Below, piece by piece: positions 1 to 8,090 of a stretch of DNA of 64,000 bases (positions are counted from its first letter, which is position 1; each line of letters opens with the position of its first letter). The stretch lies in the NCBI RefSeq assembly GCF_904848585.1, contig NZ_CAJHCR010000012.1, positions 62,001 through 126,000 of the forward strand, given 5' to 3'. Below the pieces are notes generated by a model, which worked only from the letters and a program-made list of their open reading frames with translations, was not told the DNA's origin and did not search any database. The position numbers were made by a program, and so were the translations under genes. The stretch comes from Paraburkholderia kirstenboschensis. GTDB taxonomy: Bacteria > Pseudomonadota > Gammaproteobacteria > Burkholderiales > Burkholderiaceae.

Positions 1-171
1 CAGGCGATCCAGTTACATGGCGGCATCGGCATGACCGAGGAGTACCAGGTTGGCCACTACTACAAACGCGCGATCGTTGCCGAAGCGCTGCTAGGCGGCG
101 GCGACAGGCACGACGCACGATGCGCGCAATACTTGCAGCGAACCCTGGTTCACGGAGACACACGAAAATGA
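1..171 (+). CDS. Acyl-CoA dehydrogenase, C-terminal end (partial)
   Basis: Only the last 56 codons are inside the window. Frame 1 reads QAIQLHGGIGMTEEY followed by a Tyr-Tyr-Lys-Arg segment, the conserved C-terminal helix region of FAD-dependent acyl-CoA dehydrogenases (the Gly-Gly-x-Gly near the FAD and the helix that normally carries or neighbours the catalytic base). The enzyme would introduce a 2,3-double bond into an acyl-CoA and pass electrons to ETF. The stop codon overlaps the start of the next gene as ATGA, so the two are translationally coupled and probably act on the same acyl-CoA substrate. The last 20 or so residues after the conserved helix look unlike the family. Substrate cannot be told from this fragment. 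Confidence 0.85.
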   Translation, partial: QAIQLHGGIGMTEEYQVGHYYKRAIVAEALLGGGDRHDARCAQYLQRTLVHGDTRK

Positions 172-626
172 CAGAGTTTGAAAAGATTACGGATCTCCAA
201 GCTATGTTGGGCGAGGCGATCGGCACGAGCGACTGGCTGCTGATCGACCAGGCGCGTGTGAACCAGTTCGCTGATGCGACTGGCGACCATCAATGGATTC
301 ACGTGGATGTGGAGCGCGCGAAAAATGGCCCGTTCGGTAACACGATCGCGCATGGCTTTCTGACACTCAGCCTGCTGCCCGCGTTTCTCGCGACAGCGTT
401 CAGTATCGCCGACGTGCGCAGCGGCCTGAACTATGGCCTCGACAAGGTGCGCTTCATTGCGCCGGTGCCGGTGGGCAGCCGCCTGCGCGCGCATTTCCGC
501 CTGATCGGCTTCGAGCCGATCAGCAATGAAGGCGCTCAGGTCAAGTTCGAGATGACCGTCGAATGCGAGGGCGTCGGTAAGCCCGCATGCATCGCGGAGT
601 CGATCATGCGCCTCTTTCCGCAATAG
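168..626 (+). CDS. MaoC/NodN-like hot-dog (R)-enoyl-CoA hydratase
   Basis: A 152-residue single hot-dog domain protein. The motif ATGDHQWIHVD around residues 37-47 carries the Asp and His of the MaoC hydratase dyad, and AHGFLTLSLLP further on is the usual second conserved block of the NodN/MaoC dehydratase family. Such enzymes hydrate trans-2-enoyl-CoA to the (R)-3-hydroxyacyl-CoA in the cytoplasm. An ATG at 120 is also in frame, but the start at 168 is preceded by GGAGA and overlaps the stop of the upstream acyl-CoA dehydrogenase as ATGA, so it is preferred. Dehydrogenase plus hydratase suggests two successive beta-oxidation-like steps on one acyl-CoA. The real substrate is not shown; a PHA-related role is possible but unsupported. 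Confidence 0.85.
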   Translation: MTEFEKITDLQAMLGEAIGTSDWLLIDQARVNQFADATGDHQWIHVDVERAKNGPFGNTIAHGFLTLSLLPAFLATAFSIADVRSGLNYGLDKVRFIAPVPVGSRLRAHFRLIGFEPISNEGAQVKFEMTVECEGVGKPACIAESIMRLFPQ

Positions 627-653
627 CCGGTTAGTGCCTTGAAGGCGTCGGCT

Positions 654-3356
654 TTACTCGATGAAGCCGTTCTTGCGTGCCCACAGCATCGCGTCGTAGC
701 GGCTCGAAACGCTGAGCTTGGCGAACACATTGCGTAGATTCCACTTAACGGTTTCGAGCGTGATGTTAAGCGCAAGTGCAATCCGTTTGTTCGACATCGC
801 TTGCGCGACCAGTGCGAGTATTTCCAGTTCACGCTGGGTCAACGTGGGCTGCGCCCTGTCGCTGTTATCGCGACGCTTCGCGGCCAGCTGATTGTCTATG
901 GTGCGAATGTCCGTGAACCGCTCCAGCAAAGCAGCCACGTAGCCCGACTGCGCCCCGTCGAGCCATTTTTCCGCGAGTACACGCTCGAAGAGGGCGGCAG
1001 CGGCGGTTCCTTCGTCAATGAATGTGCGCACGAGCCCTAATCGGGCACCCGCTTCAACAGCTTCAGCGAGAACCGGTTTCGCCTCTTCGGTCCGCCCGAG
1101 TTCCACCAGAAGGGTTGCCGATAAAAGGTTGGCCAGCGCGTGCAGCCGGCCGCGCCCTAAAGCCTTTGCGCGCTCACGTACGAAAAGCAACGCGTCGAGC
1201 GCCGACTCGGGCTGCGTCGCGCGCAGCACCCGCGCCCGCGCGAGCGCGGCAACGACCGGAATTTCCGCCTTGACGCCTTGATCCGCGTAGTGAGCTTGGG
1301 CAAGCTCGTCGAGCAACGCGCCGAGTTCGGCGGCGCGAGCGCTGTTGTTCTTCAGCAGCAGTATCCGGATCTGTTCCGCCAGCATGTGGGCGACGGCGCG
1401 GGACTGCTGAAGGTTTCGCAGATGGGCGGTCTGCTGGTCGAGAAACGCCAACGCGACATCGGCGCTCACCTGCAGCAGGTCGAGCCGTGCGCGGCAAAGC
1501 GATGCGCGTATCGTGATATCGGGCCCCGACGCTCGCAGCAGGCCAGGGCGATTTGCGATGGTCTCGCGTGCGTCGTCGATGCGGTCGAGTTCGTAATAAG
1601 CATCGACCAGCACGCTCGCGCAAATGTTCGCGCCGATCGAATGACGTCCGGCGGCATTGACCGAGCGTGCAAGCAGCGGCGTGCCGAGACGCTCGGCCTC
1701 GCGCACGTCGCCCTCGCCAAGCAACGCGGCAACACGGGCGGATTCGACGACGAGCGCCATGTCGTTATCCCGGTCCGCAGGCGATACGGCGCGCAAATCG
1801 AGCTGGCGTCGTGCGTCCGCGTATCGCCCGCAGGCCGCATAGGCGACGCACAATTCCGCGACCAGCAGATAGCGCAGAAACGGGTTCTGGATGACCATAT
1901 CGCGGAGTGGCTCGAGCAGTTCAAGCATCCGCGGCGTGTCGTCGTTCTGGAACGCAATGGCTGCGTGGATCAACGGAATGCAATTCGTGAGCTCGGCGTC
2001 TTCGGACATGACGCCGGACTCCAGGTGCGCGAGCCATGCCGTCGCCTTGGCGGTGCGGGTGGTTAGCGCAATTGTCAGACAGGCAATAAAGAGCAGACGT
2101 CGGTGCCGTACAAGCGTTGCTTCCGGAAGCCGCTCCAGAAGATGCAGCATCGGGCTGAGGTATTCGAGGCTCCATGTCGCGGGCTCCGCGCGCTCGATGA
2201 CCGTGGCCGCGAACTCGTGGTCGCCGCCCACACTGGCGTGGCGCAACGCCTCGGCGAGATAGCCGTGATCGGCGAACCAGTGGCTTGCGCGCAGATGGAA
2301 GGCCAGTGCGCCGGCTGGATCGGCTGAGGTGAGCCGTGCAGCAAGAAACTCGCCGAACAAAGGGTGAAAGCGATACCAGGCAAGGCGCTCATCCGAATCA
2401 ACCCGGCTGATCAGCAGGTATTCGTCCTCCATGCGCTTTAGCAGATCACCTGCGTTCGGATTGCGCGTGACGTGCCTTGCGAGCGGCGCGCTGAAGCGGC
2501 GAAACAGTGACAACGCCTCGGCGAACGCCACAAGTCCGGGAGGCAGATTCGCCATGACCTCTTCGCTCAGGTAGGTCTGCAGATCGCCATGGCGCCAGGC
2601 GAGATCGCGCAGCGTGCCGAGCGATTGTGGTCGGTTCTTCAGCATGACGACGATAAGCTGCACGCAAGACGGCCAGCCGCCCGTGACATCGTGAATCAGA
2701 CGTAGATCGTCCGCGGGCAGCTTGTCCTTTCCCAGGTTCTCTTCGACGAAGATTCGGGTTTCGGCCATGACGAACGGCAAAGACGTGCTATCCAGTTCCG
2801 CGAGCTGATTCATCATTCGCAGCCGGCTCAGCGCGAACGGCGGCGCGCTGCGCGATGCGATCACCAGATGAAGCGTGCCCGGCGCCTGGTCGAGGAGCTT
2901 TTGCATGAACCGGTGTACGAGCGCTGCATCGACAAAATGATAGTCGTCAATGAAGACGTAGATTTCTTTGGCCAGGTCGAGCACGCCATCCACCAGCAAC
3001 GCCACCAGAGCGTCCGCGCCGGCAGGGCTTGCATCCTCGAACAACAGATCCGGCCCGGCGCGCAGCCCCACGCGCTGCATGGCCATGAATAATGCGGAGC
3101 AGAACCCGGAGTAGCTGTTCTCGTCGGCACTGAGCGATAACCATGCGACTTCCGCGCCCGCCTTTACGCAGGTCTCGCGCCATTGGGCGAGCAGGGTGGT
3201 CTTGCCATAGCCAGCGCTTGCCGTAACGAGCGCGAGCGTAGCGTGCGGCGCGCGCTGGAGTTGCGTCAGGAGATCGGTGCGCCGTATGGTCTTCGAACCA
3301 ATACGCGGTGGTGCGAACCTCGTGGATGCCACAGGTTTGGGGAATGCGGTTCTCAA
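654..3356 (-). CDS. MalT/LAL-type LuxR-family ATP-dependent transcriptional regulator
   Basis: About 900 residues, the size usual for MalT-like LAL regulators. Near the N terminus ASAGYGKTT (residues 46-54) is a Walker A loop and a later YVFIDDYHF is the Walker B strand of a STAND NTPase; a long helical repeat (TPR-like) region follows; the last 65 residues form a LuxR-type helix-turn-helix (LTQRELEIL, then NKRIALALNITLETVKWNL). It is read divergently from the MFS gene at 3579, which it may control together with itself. There is no ATG at the 5' end: the reading frame opens at TTG (3356) or GTG (3332), and a stop lies just upstream, so the exact start is uncertain. Inducer unknown. Confidence 0.85.
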   Translation of the reverse strand: MRTAFPKPVASTRFAPPRIGSKTIRRTDLLTQLQRAPHATLALVTASAGYGKTTLLAQWRETCVKAGAEVAWLSLSADENSYSGFCSALFMAMQRVGLRAGPDLLFEDASPAGADALVALLVDGVLDLAKEIYVFIDDYHFVDAALVHRFMQKLLDQAPGTLHLVIASRSAPPFALSRLRMMNQLAELDSTSLPFVMAETRIFVEENLGKDKLPADDLRLIHDVTGGWPSCVQLIVVMLKNRPQSLGTLRDLAWRHGDLQTYLSEEVMANLPPGLVAFAEALSLFRRFSAPLARHVTRNPNAGDLLKRMEDEYLLISRVDSDERLAWYRFHPLFGEFLAARLTSADPAGALAFHLRASHWFADHGYLAEALRHASVGGDHEFAATVIERAEPATWSLEYLSPMLHLLERLPEATLVRHRRLLFIACLTIALTTRTAKATAWLAHLESGVMSEDAELTNCIPLIHAAIAFQNDDTPRMLELLEPLRDMVIQNPFLRYLLVAELCVAYAACGRYADARRQLDLRAVSPADRDNDMALVVESARVAALLGEGDVREAERLGTPLLARSVNAAGRHSIGANICASVLVDAYYELDRIDDARETIANRPGLLRASGPDITIRASLCRARLDLLQVSADVALAFLDQQTAHLRNLQQSRAVAHMLAEQIRILLLKNNSARAAELGALLDELAQAHYADQGVKAEIPVVAALARARVLRATQPESALDALLFVRERAKALGRGRLHALANLLSATLLVELGRTEEAKPVLAEAVEAGARLGLVRTFIDEGTAAAALFERVLAEKWLDGAQSGYVAALLERFTDIRTIDNQLAAKRRDNSDRAQPTLTQRELEILALVAQAMSNKRIALALNITLETVKWNLRNVFAKLSVSSRYDAMLWARKNGFIE

Positions 3357-3578
3357 GTCGTAGCCAGGTCGGTGCCCAAGGAAACTAACTTAACACAACG
3401 CCCGGCCGGTCACGCCCATCCGCGACAACGCAACGTATCAGCGCGCGACACTCCTGAACGACGCCCCCGTTCCATCCCGATGACGTATTTCTTCTATGTC
3501 GCCGATTTATGTCGGCGTCTACTGAATGTGCTGATCGGAACATCACTCGCGGCCGCGCCGCAATATTCAGGGGATGCC

Positions 3579-4997
3579 ATGCTTACCGCTTCTCAGTCTC
3601 GCGCGAGCGCCGCCGCGCGGCTCGAACGGCTGCCGTTCTCCGGCTACCACCGGACCATCTTCATCATTATCGCGATTGCGTTCTTCTTCGATTCGGTCGA
3701 CCTGGGCACGATGACCTTCGTACTCGGTTCGATCAAGACGGAGTTCGGTTTGTCGACCGCGACCGCTGGCCTCGTCGCGAGTGCGAGCTTCTTCGGCATG
3801 GTAGGCGGTGCGGCGGTAGCGGGCTTGCTCGCCGATCGCTTCGGGCGCCGACCGGTGTTTCAATGGAGCATGGTGCTGTGGGGTCTCGCTTCCTATCTGT
3901 GCTCGACCGCACAGAGCGTCGAAGCGCTGATCTTCTATCGCGTGCTGCTGGGCTTCGGCATGGGCATGGAGTTCCCGATTGCGCAAACGCTCTTGTCGGA
4001 ATTCGTTCCGGCTTCTTCGCGCGGGCGTCTGATCGCGCTGATGGACGGCTTCTGGCCGCTCGGCTTCATCACTGCAGGCGTGGTGTCGTACTTCGTGCTG
4101 CCGACCTTCGGCTGGCGCACGGAGTTCGCGTTGCTCGCGATTCCCGCCGTGTTCGTGCTCGTCGTGCGACGCATCGTGCCGGAATCGCCGCGTTGGCTAG
4201 AACATCGCGGACGTCTCGCCGATGCGGACACAGTCCTCGCCGACATCGAAGCAAAAGTCATGAAGTCCGCGGGGCTGAGCCAATTGCGCGCGCCGGTCAT
4301 GCTCGCCGAGCCTGTGGCCGCCAAAGGCGCCGGCGCATTTCGCGAGATATGGAGCGCGGCTTACCGGCGTCGCACGATCATGGTGTGGACGTTGTGGTTC
4401 TTCGCGTTGCTCGGCTTTTACGGTCTGACGTCATGGCTCGGCGCGCTGATGCAGCAGGCCGGCTTCGCGGTGACGAAGTCGGTGTTGTATACAGTGCTGA
4501 TCTCTCTCGGCGGTATTCCGGGCTTTATCTGCGCGGCCTGGCTCGTTGAACGCTGGGGACGCAAGCCGACCTGTATCGCGTCGCTCGCGGGCAGCGCGGT
4601 AATGGCCTATGTGTACGGGCAAACCGCGCTCCACGCGCAAACGCCCACGTTGCTGATCTGCGCGGGCCTTGCAATGCAGTTCTTTCTGTTTGCAATGTGG
4701 GCGGTGCTTTACACCTATACGCCGGAACTCTACGGCACCGGTGCGCGCGCCACGGGTTCGGGCTTCGCCTCGGCGATTGGCCGCGTCGGCTCGCTGATCG
4801 GGCCGTATGTGGTCGGCGTCGTGTTGCCGGTGTTCGGCCAGGGCGGCGTGTTCTCGCTCGGCGCGATGTGCTTCGTGGTAGCGGCAGCGGCCGTGTGGAT
4901 ACTGGGCATCGAAACACGTGGACTCGCGCTCGAGACGCTCGTGTCGGAAGCCGTGGAGAGCGACGCGCATGGCGTGCTCAGTCCGGCGCGCGAGTAG
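3579..4997 (+). CDS. MFS transporter (sugar/acid:H+ symporter type)
   Basis: A 472-residue, 12-helix major facilitator. The loop between helices 2 and 3 has LADRFGRRPVF (motif A) and the central region has PESPRWLEHRGR, a signature of the sugar/organic-acid symporter branch. The start at 3579 is chosen because it is preceded by AGGGGA at good spacing and gives a normal N-terminal cytoplasmic tail before helix 1 (IFIIIAIAFFFDSVDL); an in-frame ATG at 3480 has no comparable ribosome site. An Asp inside helix 1 (FFFDSVD) is typical of proton-coupled acid carriers. It likely imports a small organic acid or aromatic acid into the cytoplasm. The divergent LAL regulator suggests inducible expression. 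The substrate cannot be fixed from sequence. Confidence 0.85.
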   Translation: MLTASQSRASAAARLERLPFSGYHRTIFIIIAIAFFFDSVDLGTMTFVLGSIKTEFGLSTATAGLVASASFFGMVGGAAVAGLLADRFGRRPVFQWSMVLWGLASYLCSTAQSVEALIFYRVLLGFGMGMEFPIAQTLLSEFVPASSRGRLIALMDGFWPLGFITAGVVSYFVLPTFGWRTEFALLAIPAVFVLVVRRIVPESPRWLEHRGRLADADTVLADIEAKVMKSAGLSQLRAPVMLAEPVAAKGAGAFREIWSAAYRRRTIMVWTLWFFALLGFYGLTSWLGALMQQAGFAVTKSVLYTVLISLGGIPGFICAAWLVERWGRKPTCIASLAGSAVMAYVYGQTALHAQTPTLLICAGLAMQFFLFAMWAVLYTYTPELYGTGARATGSGFASAIGRVGSLIGPYVVGVVLPVFGQGGVFSLGAMCFVVAAAAVWILGIETRGLALETLVSEAVESDAHGVLSPARE

Positions 4998-5008
4998 ACG
5001 GGTTCGCC

Positions 5009-5040
5009 ACGGTGCAGCGGTTGCCTGTCTGCTGCACCGT
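5009..5040. terminator. Hairpin between convergent genes
   Basis: ACGGTGCAGC (5009-5018) is perfectly complementary to GCTGCACCGT (5031-5040) with a 12-nt loop. It sits between the convergent ends of the MFS gene and the beta-lactamase-like gene. There is no T-run on either side, so it may be a mRNA-end stabilising stem or a weak bidirectional terminator, not a classical intrinsic terminator. Confidence 0.5.
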
Positions 5041-5063
5041 TGGCGCGATCGCGCCTCTCCGGC

Positions 5064-6236
5064 CTACTGTGCGCTCGCGGCGAGTGCCGACATGATCCGA
5101 TACGCCGCGCTTACACGCTCCTCGATGGGGAAGTTCTTATTGGCGAGCAACACGACGCCCACGCGTTTCTGCGGAACGAAGGCGACGTAGGTGCCGAAAC
5201 CATTCGTCGAACCGGTCTTGTTGATCCACACATTCTGCTGCGGCGGCAGCGGCGGATCGATCACAGCGGCCGGTGTCGGAGTGACCGCCATGGCGGGCGA
5301 GTTGCCTTCATGCAGGGTTGAGAGCGCGACCGGATACGCGTATTGCTCCCATATGAGGTCTTGTGTCAGCACACCGGCCTTGAAGTAGCCAGTGTGCGTG
5401 GCCGTAATCGCGTGCTGAAGCTTGCTGTCCACGTCGATCGGGTTCATGTTCGCCTGAACGAAACGGACCATGTCGGCGGCGGTGGTTCTTACGCCATACG
5501 CTTCGTCGGCGAGAACGCCGCCTTTCATGCGGACCGGTGCGCCGTCCCTGGTGTAGCCCTGCGCGTAGTCGCGCATTTTCGCCGCGGGAACGTGGATATA
5601 GCTGCTCGTCATGCCGAGCGCGGGAAACATGTGCCTCTCGATCAGCGACGCAAAGTCCTGGCCCATGCTCTTCGCGGTAATCAGACCAAGCGTGCCGATG
5701 CCGGGATTCGCATACGTGCGGTAAGTGCCGGGCGCGTAGGCGGGCTTCCATGCGTTGAAGTACTGCAATAACTGCGCGTTGTCGTGAATATCGTCGGGCA
5801 CCTGAAGCGGTAGGCCGCCGGGCGTGTGCGTGCCCAGGTTCAAAAGGCTCACCTTGCCGAACGCGCTGCCCTGCAATGACGGCAAATATTTCTGCGTCTC
5901 GTCCGACAGTTTCAGTTGACCGTTGAGTTGCGCATAGGCGGCGAGCGTCGCGGTAAATGTCTTGCTGACAGAACCGATTTCGAACAGCGTGCGTTGCGTG
6001 ACAGGCTTGCCTGTCTGCAGTGACGCCACGCCGTAGTCGAACACATACGTTTTGCCGTTCGCGATCACGCCGACCGCCATGCCCGGCACATGGTATTTCG
6101 TCATCAGCGGTTCGATTGCCGAGTCCACTACAATTTTGATCGCGCCTTCGGTGTCGTCGGCCGCATGGCTTGTCGGTGCGATCGCGCTCAGCGCGAAGAC
6201 GACGGTCGCCATCACGCACACGGCTTTTAGCTTCAT
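5064..6236 (-). CDS. Class C beta-lactamase family serine hydrolase (AmpC-like)
   Basis: A 390-residue exported protein with all three class C landmarks: S89-V-S-K92 (nucleophile and general base), Y175-A-N177, and K340-T-G342 before the last strand. The N terminus (KLKAVCVMATVVFALSAIA, then SHA) is a Sec signal peptide. The start at 6236 is preceded by AAGGAAA; an upstream in-frame start at 6311 would put 25 charged residues before the signal peptide and is rejected. The length and motif spacing fit AmpC cephalosporinases rather than the looser esterase/peptidase relatives, and the Y-A-N triad in particular favours a true AmpC-type enzyme acting in the periplasm. There is no adjacent ampR-type LysR gene, so induction by that route is not supported here. 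Confidence 0.85.
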   Translation of the reverse strand: MKLKAVCVMATVVFALSAIAPTSHAADDTEGAIKIVVDSAIEPLMTKYHVPGMAVGVIANGKTYVFDYGVASLQTGKPVTQRTLFEIGSVSKTFTATLAAYAQLNGQLKLSDETQKYLPSLQGSAFGKVSLLNLGTHTPGGLPLQVPDDIHDNAQLLQYFNAWKPAYAPGTYRTYANPGIGTLGLITAKSMGQDFASLIERHMFPALGMTSSYIHVPAAKMRDYAQGYTRDGAPVRMKGGVLADEAYGVRTTAADMVRFVQANMNPIDVDSKLQHAITATHTGYFKAGVLTQDLIWEQYAYPVALSTLHEGNSPAMAVTPTPAAVIDPPLPPQQNVWINKTGSTNGFGTYVAFVPQKRVGVVLLANKNFPIEERVSAAYRIMSALAASAQ

Positions 6237-6348
6237 ATCCAGCGTTTCCTTGAATTGTTGTCGACGGGTGTGCTGACGCAGCACTATCCGGCTTTCGCGG
6301 AGCGCTGACAATCGAGGATAACTTGCGAGAGGGTCAAGAAAAAGTTAT

Positions 6349-6370
6349 GGGCGGGAAGAGTTCCCCGCCC
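6349..6370 (-). terminator. Intrinsic terminator after betA
   Basis: Read on the minus strand, GGGCGGG and CCCGCCC form a 7-bp GC stem with an 8-nt loop, followed by ATAACTTTTTCTT. This is a good rho-independent terminator for the leftward betI-betB-betA transcript, 24 bases beyond the betA stop. Confidence 0.75.
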
Positions 6371-6393
6371 GGACAGCAACCGAAATCCGGAAG

Positions 6394-8079
6394 TCAGACG
6401 GTCGCTCGTTCACGCTTCCTGGCAGGCGCGCCATTCGCAACGAAGTAAGGTGTGTCCACGCGCGCCAACGGCTCGCGCACACGAATGCGGTCCGCGATTT
6501 TTTCGGCCAGCATGATGGTCGGCGCGTTCAGATTGCCCGTGGTGATGAGCGGCATGATCGACGCATCGACCACGCGCAGCGCTTGCATACCGTGCACGCG
6601 GCCCTCGTTGTCCACCACGGCCATGTCGTCATAACCCATCTTGCACGAGCACGAAGGATGAAACGCCGTCTCGGCCCGCGACCGCACGAAGGTGTCGAGT
6701 TGCGCGTCGGTGGTCAACTCGGCGCCCGGATTCAACTCACGTCCGCGATAACGCTCCAGCGCCGGCTGCCGCATGATCTCGCGCGTAATGCGGATGCCGT
6801 CGCGGAACTCGCGCCAGTCAAGCGGATCGGCCATGTAGTTGAAGAGAATGCTCGGGTGTGCGGCCGGATCGCGCGAGGTGAGCTTCACGCGGCCGCGGCT
6901 CGGCGAACGCATTGAGCCGACGTGCGCCTGGAAGCCATGCATTTTGATCGCATTCGAGCCGTTGTAATTGATCGCAACCGGCAGAAAGTGATACTGGATG
7001 TTGGGCCACAAATCGTCGTCGCGTGTACGGATGAAGCCGCCTGCTTCGAACTGATTGCTCGCGCCGATGCCCGTGCCGTTGAACATCCATTCGAGTCCGA
7101 TGGCCGGCTGGTTCCACCATTGCAGCGCAGGGTAAAGCGAGACGGGCTCCTTGCACTCATACTGGATGTACATCTCCAGATGGTCCTGCAGGTTTTCGCC
7201 GACGCCCGGCAGATCGTGAACAACGGGAATGTCGAGTTCACGCAGCCACGTGGAGCGGCCCACCCCGGAGCGTTGCAACAATTGCGGCGATGCGATCGCG
7301 CCGCTGCATACCAGTACTTCGCGGCGCGCATGGGCATGCACCGTCGCGCCGTTGTGCAAATACGCGACGCCAACCGCGCGTTTGCCCGAGAACAGCACGC
7401 GATCGCTCAACGCATGCGTGACGATAGTCAGGTTCGCGCGCCCCTTGGCGCGATCCAGATAGCCGCGCGCGGTGCTCGCGCGCCGGCCGTTGGGCGTGAC
7501 CGTGCGATCCATCGGACCAAAGCCTTCCTGCTGATAGCCGTTCAGATCGTCGGTGCGCGGAAAACCGGCTTGGACGCCGGCCTCGACCATCGCCGCGAAA
7601 AGCGGGTTATTGCCGGGCTTGCTGGTGGTCACGTGCACGGGACCGTCGCCGCCGTGATAGGCGTTCGGACCCGCGTCGCGTGTTTCGGCTTTGCGAAAAT
7701 AGGGCAGGCAGTCCAGATAGGCCCAGTTTTCCAGACCGCGGCGCGTGGCCCAACCATCGTAGTCGAGCGCATTGCCGCGGATATAGCACATGCCGTTGAT
7801 CAGCGACGACCCGCCAAGTCCCTTGCCGCGGCCGCACTCCATGCGACGGTTGTTCATATGCGGCTCGGGGTCCGTCTCATACGCCCAGTTGTAGCGGCGC
7901 CCTTGCAACGGATAGGCGAGCGCGGCGGGCATCTGCGTGCGGAAATCGAAGCGGTAGTCGGGGCCGCCTGCTTCGAGCAGCAGCACCGTAACGTCGGCGT
8001 CTTCGGTGAGACGCGACGCCAGCACGTTGCCCGCCGAACCCGCGCCGACGACGATATAGTCGTATTCGTTCGAAGTCAT
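6394..8079 (-). CDS. betA: Choline dehydrogenase (GMC oxidoreductase)
   Basis: A 561-residue FAD flavoprotein that oxidises choline to betaine aldehyde (and can take it on to betaine) at the membrane side of the respiratory chain. The N terminus has the dinucleotide fold VGAGSAGNVLASRL (GxGxxG at residues 12-17), then the GMC signature around GRGKGLGGSSLINGM and, near the C terminus, ETAFHPSCSCKMG, which holds the catalytic His of choline dehydrogenases. Start at 8079 is supported by GAGGAG upstream; longer in-frame versions overlap betB. It is the last gene of betI-betB-betA, 11 nt after betB. The family and neighbours leave little doubt. No transporter gene (betT) follows it, unlike the enterobacterial locus. 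Confidence 0.95.
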   Translation of the reverse strand: MTSNEYDYIVVGAGSAGNVLASRLTEDADVTVLLLEAGGPDYRFDFRTQMPAALAYPLQGRRYNWAYETDPEPHMNNRRMECGRGKGLGGSSLINGMCYIRGNALDYDGWATRRGLENWAYLDCLPYFRKAETRDAGPNAYHGGDGPVHVTTSKPGNNPLFAAMVEAGVQAGFPRTDDLNGYQQEGFGPMDRTVTPNGRRASTARGYLDRAKGRANLTIVTHALSDRVLFSGKRAVGVAYLHNGATVHAHARREVLVCSGAIASPQLLQRSGVGRSTWLRELDIPVVHDLPGVGENLQDHLEMYIQYECKEPVSLYPALQWWNQPAIGLEWMFNGTGIGASNQFEAGGFIRTRDDDLWPNIQYHFLPVAINYNGSNAIKMHGFQAHVGSMRSPSRGRVKLTSRDPAAHPSILFNYMADPLDWREFRDGIRITREIMRQPALERYRGRELNPGAELTTDAQLDTFVRSRAETAFHPSCSCKMGYDDMAVVDNEGRVHGMQALRVVDASIMPLITTGNLNAPTIMLAEKIADRIRVREPLARVDTPYFVANGAPARKRERATV

Positions 8080-8090
8080 GGCTGCGCTCC

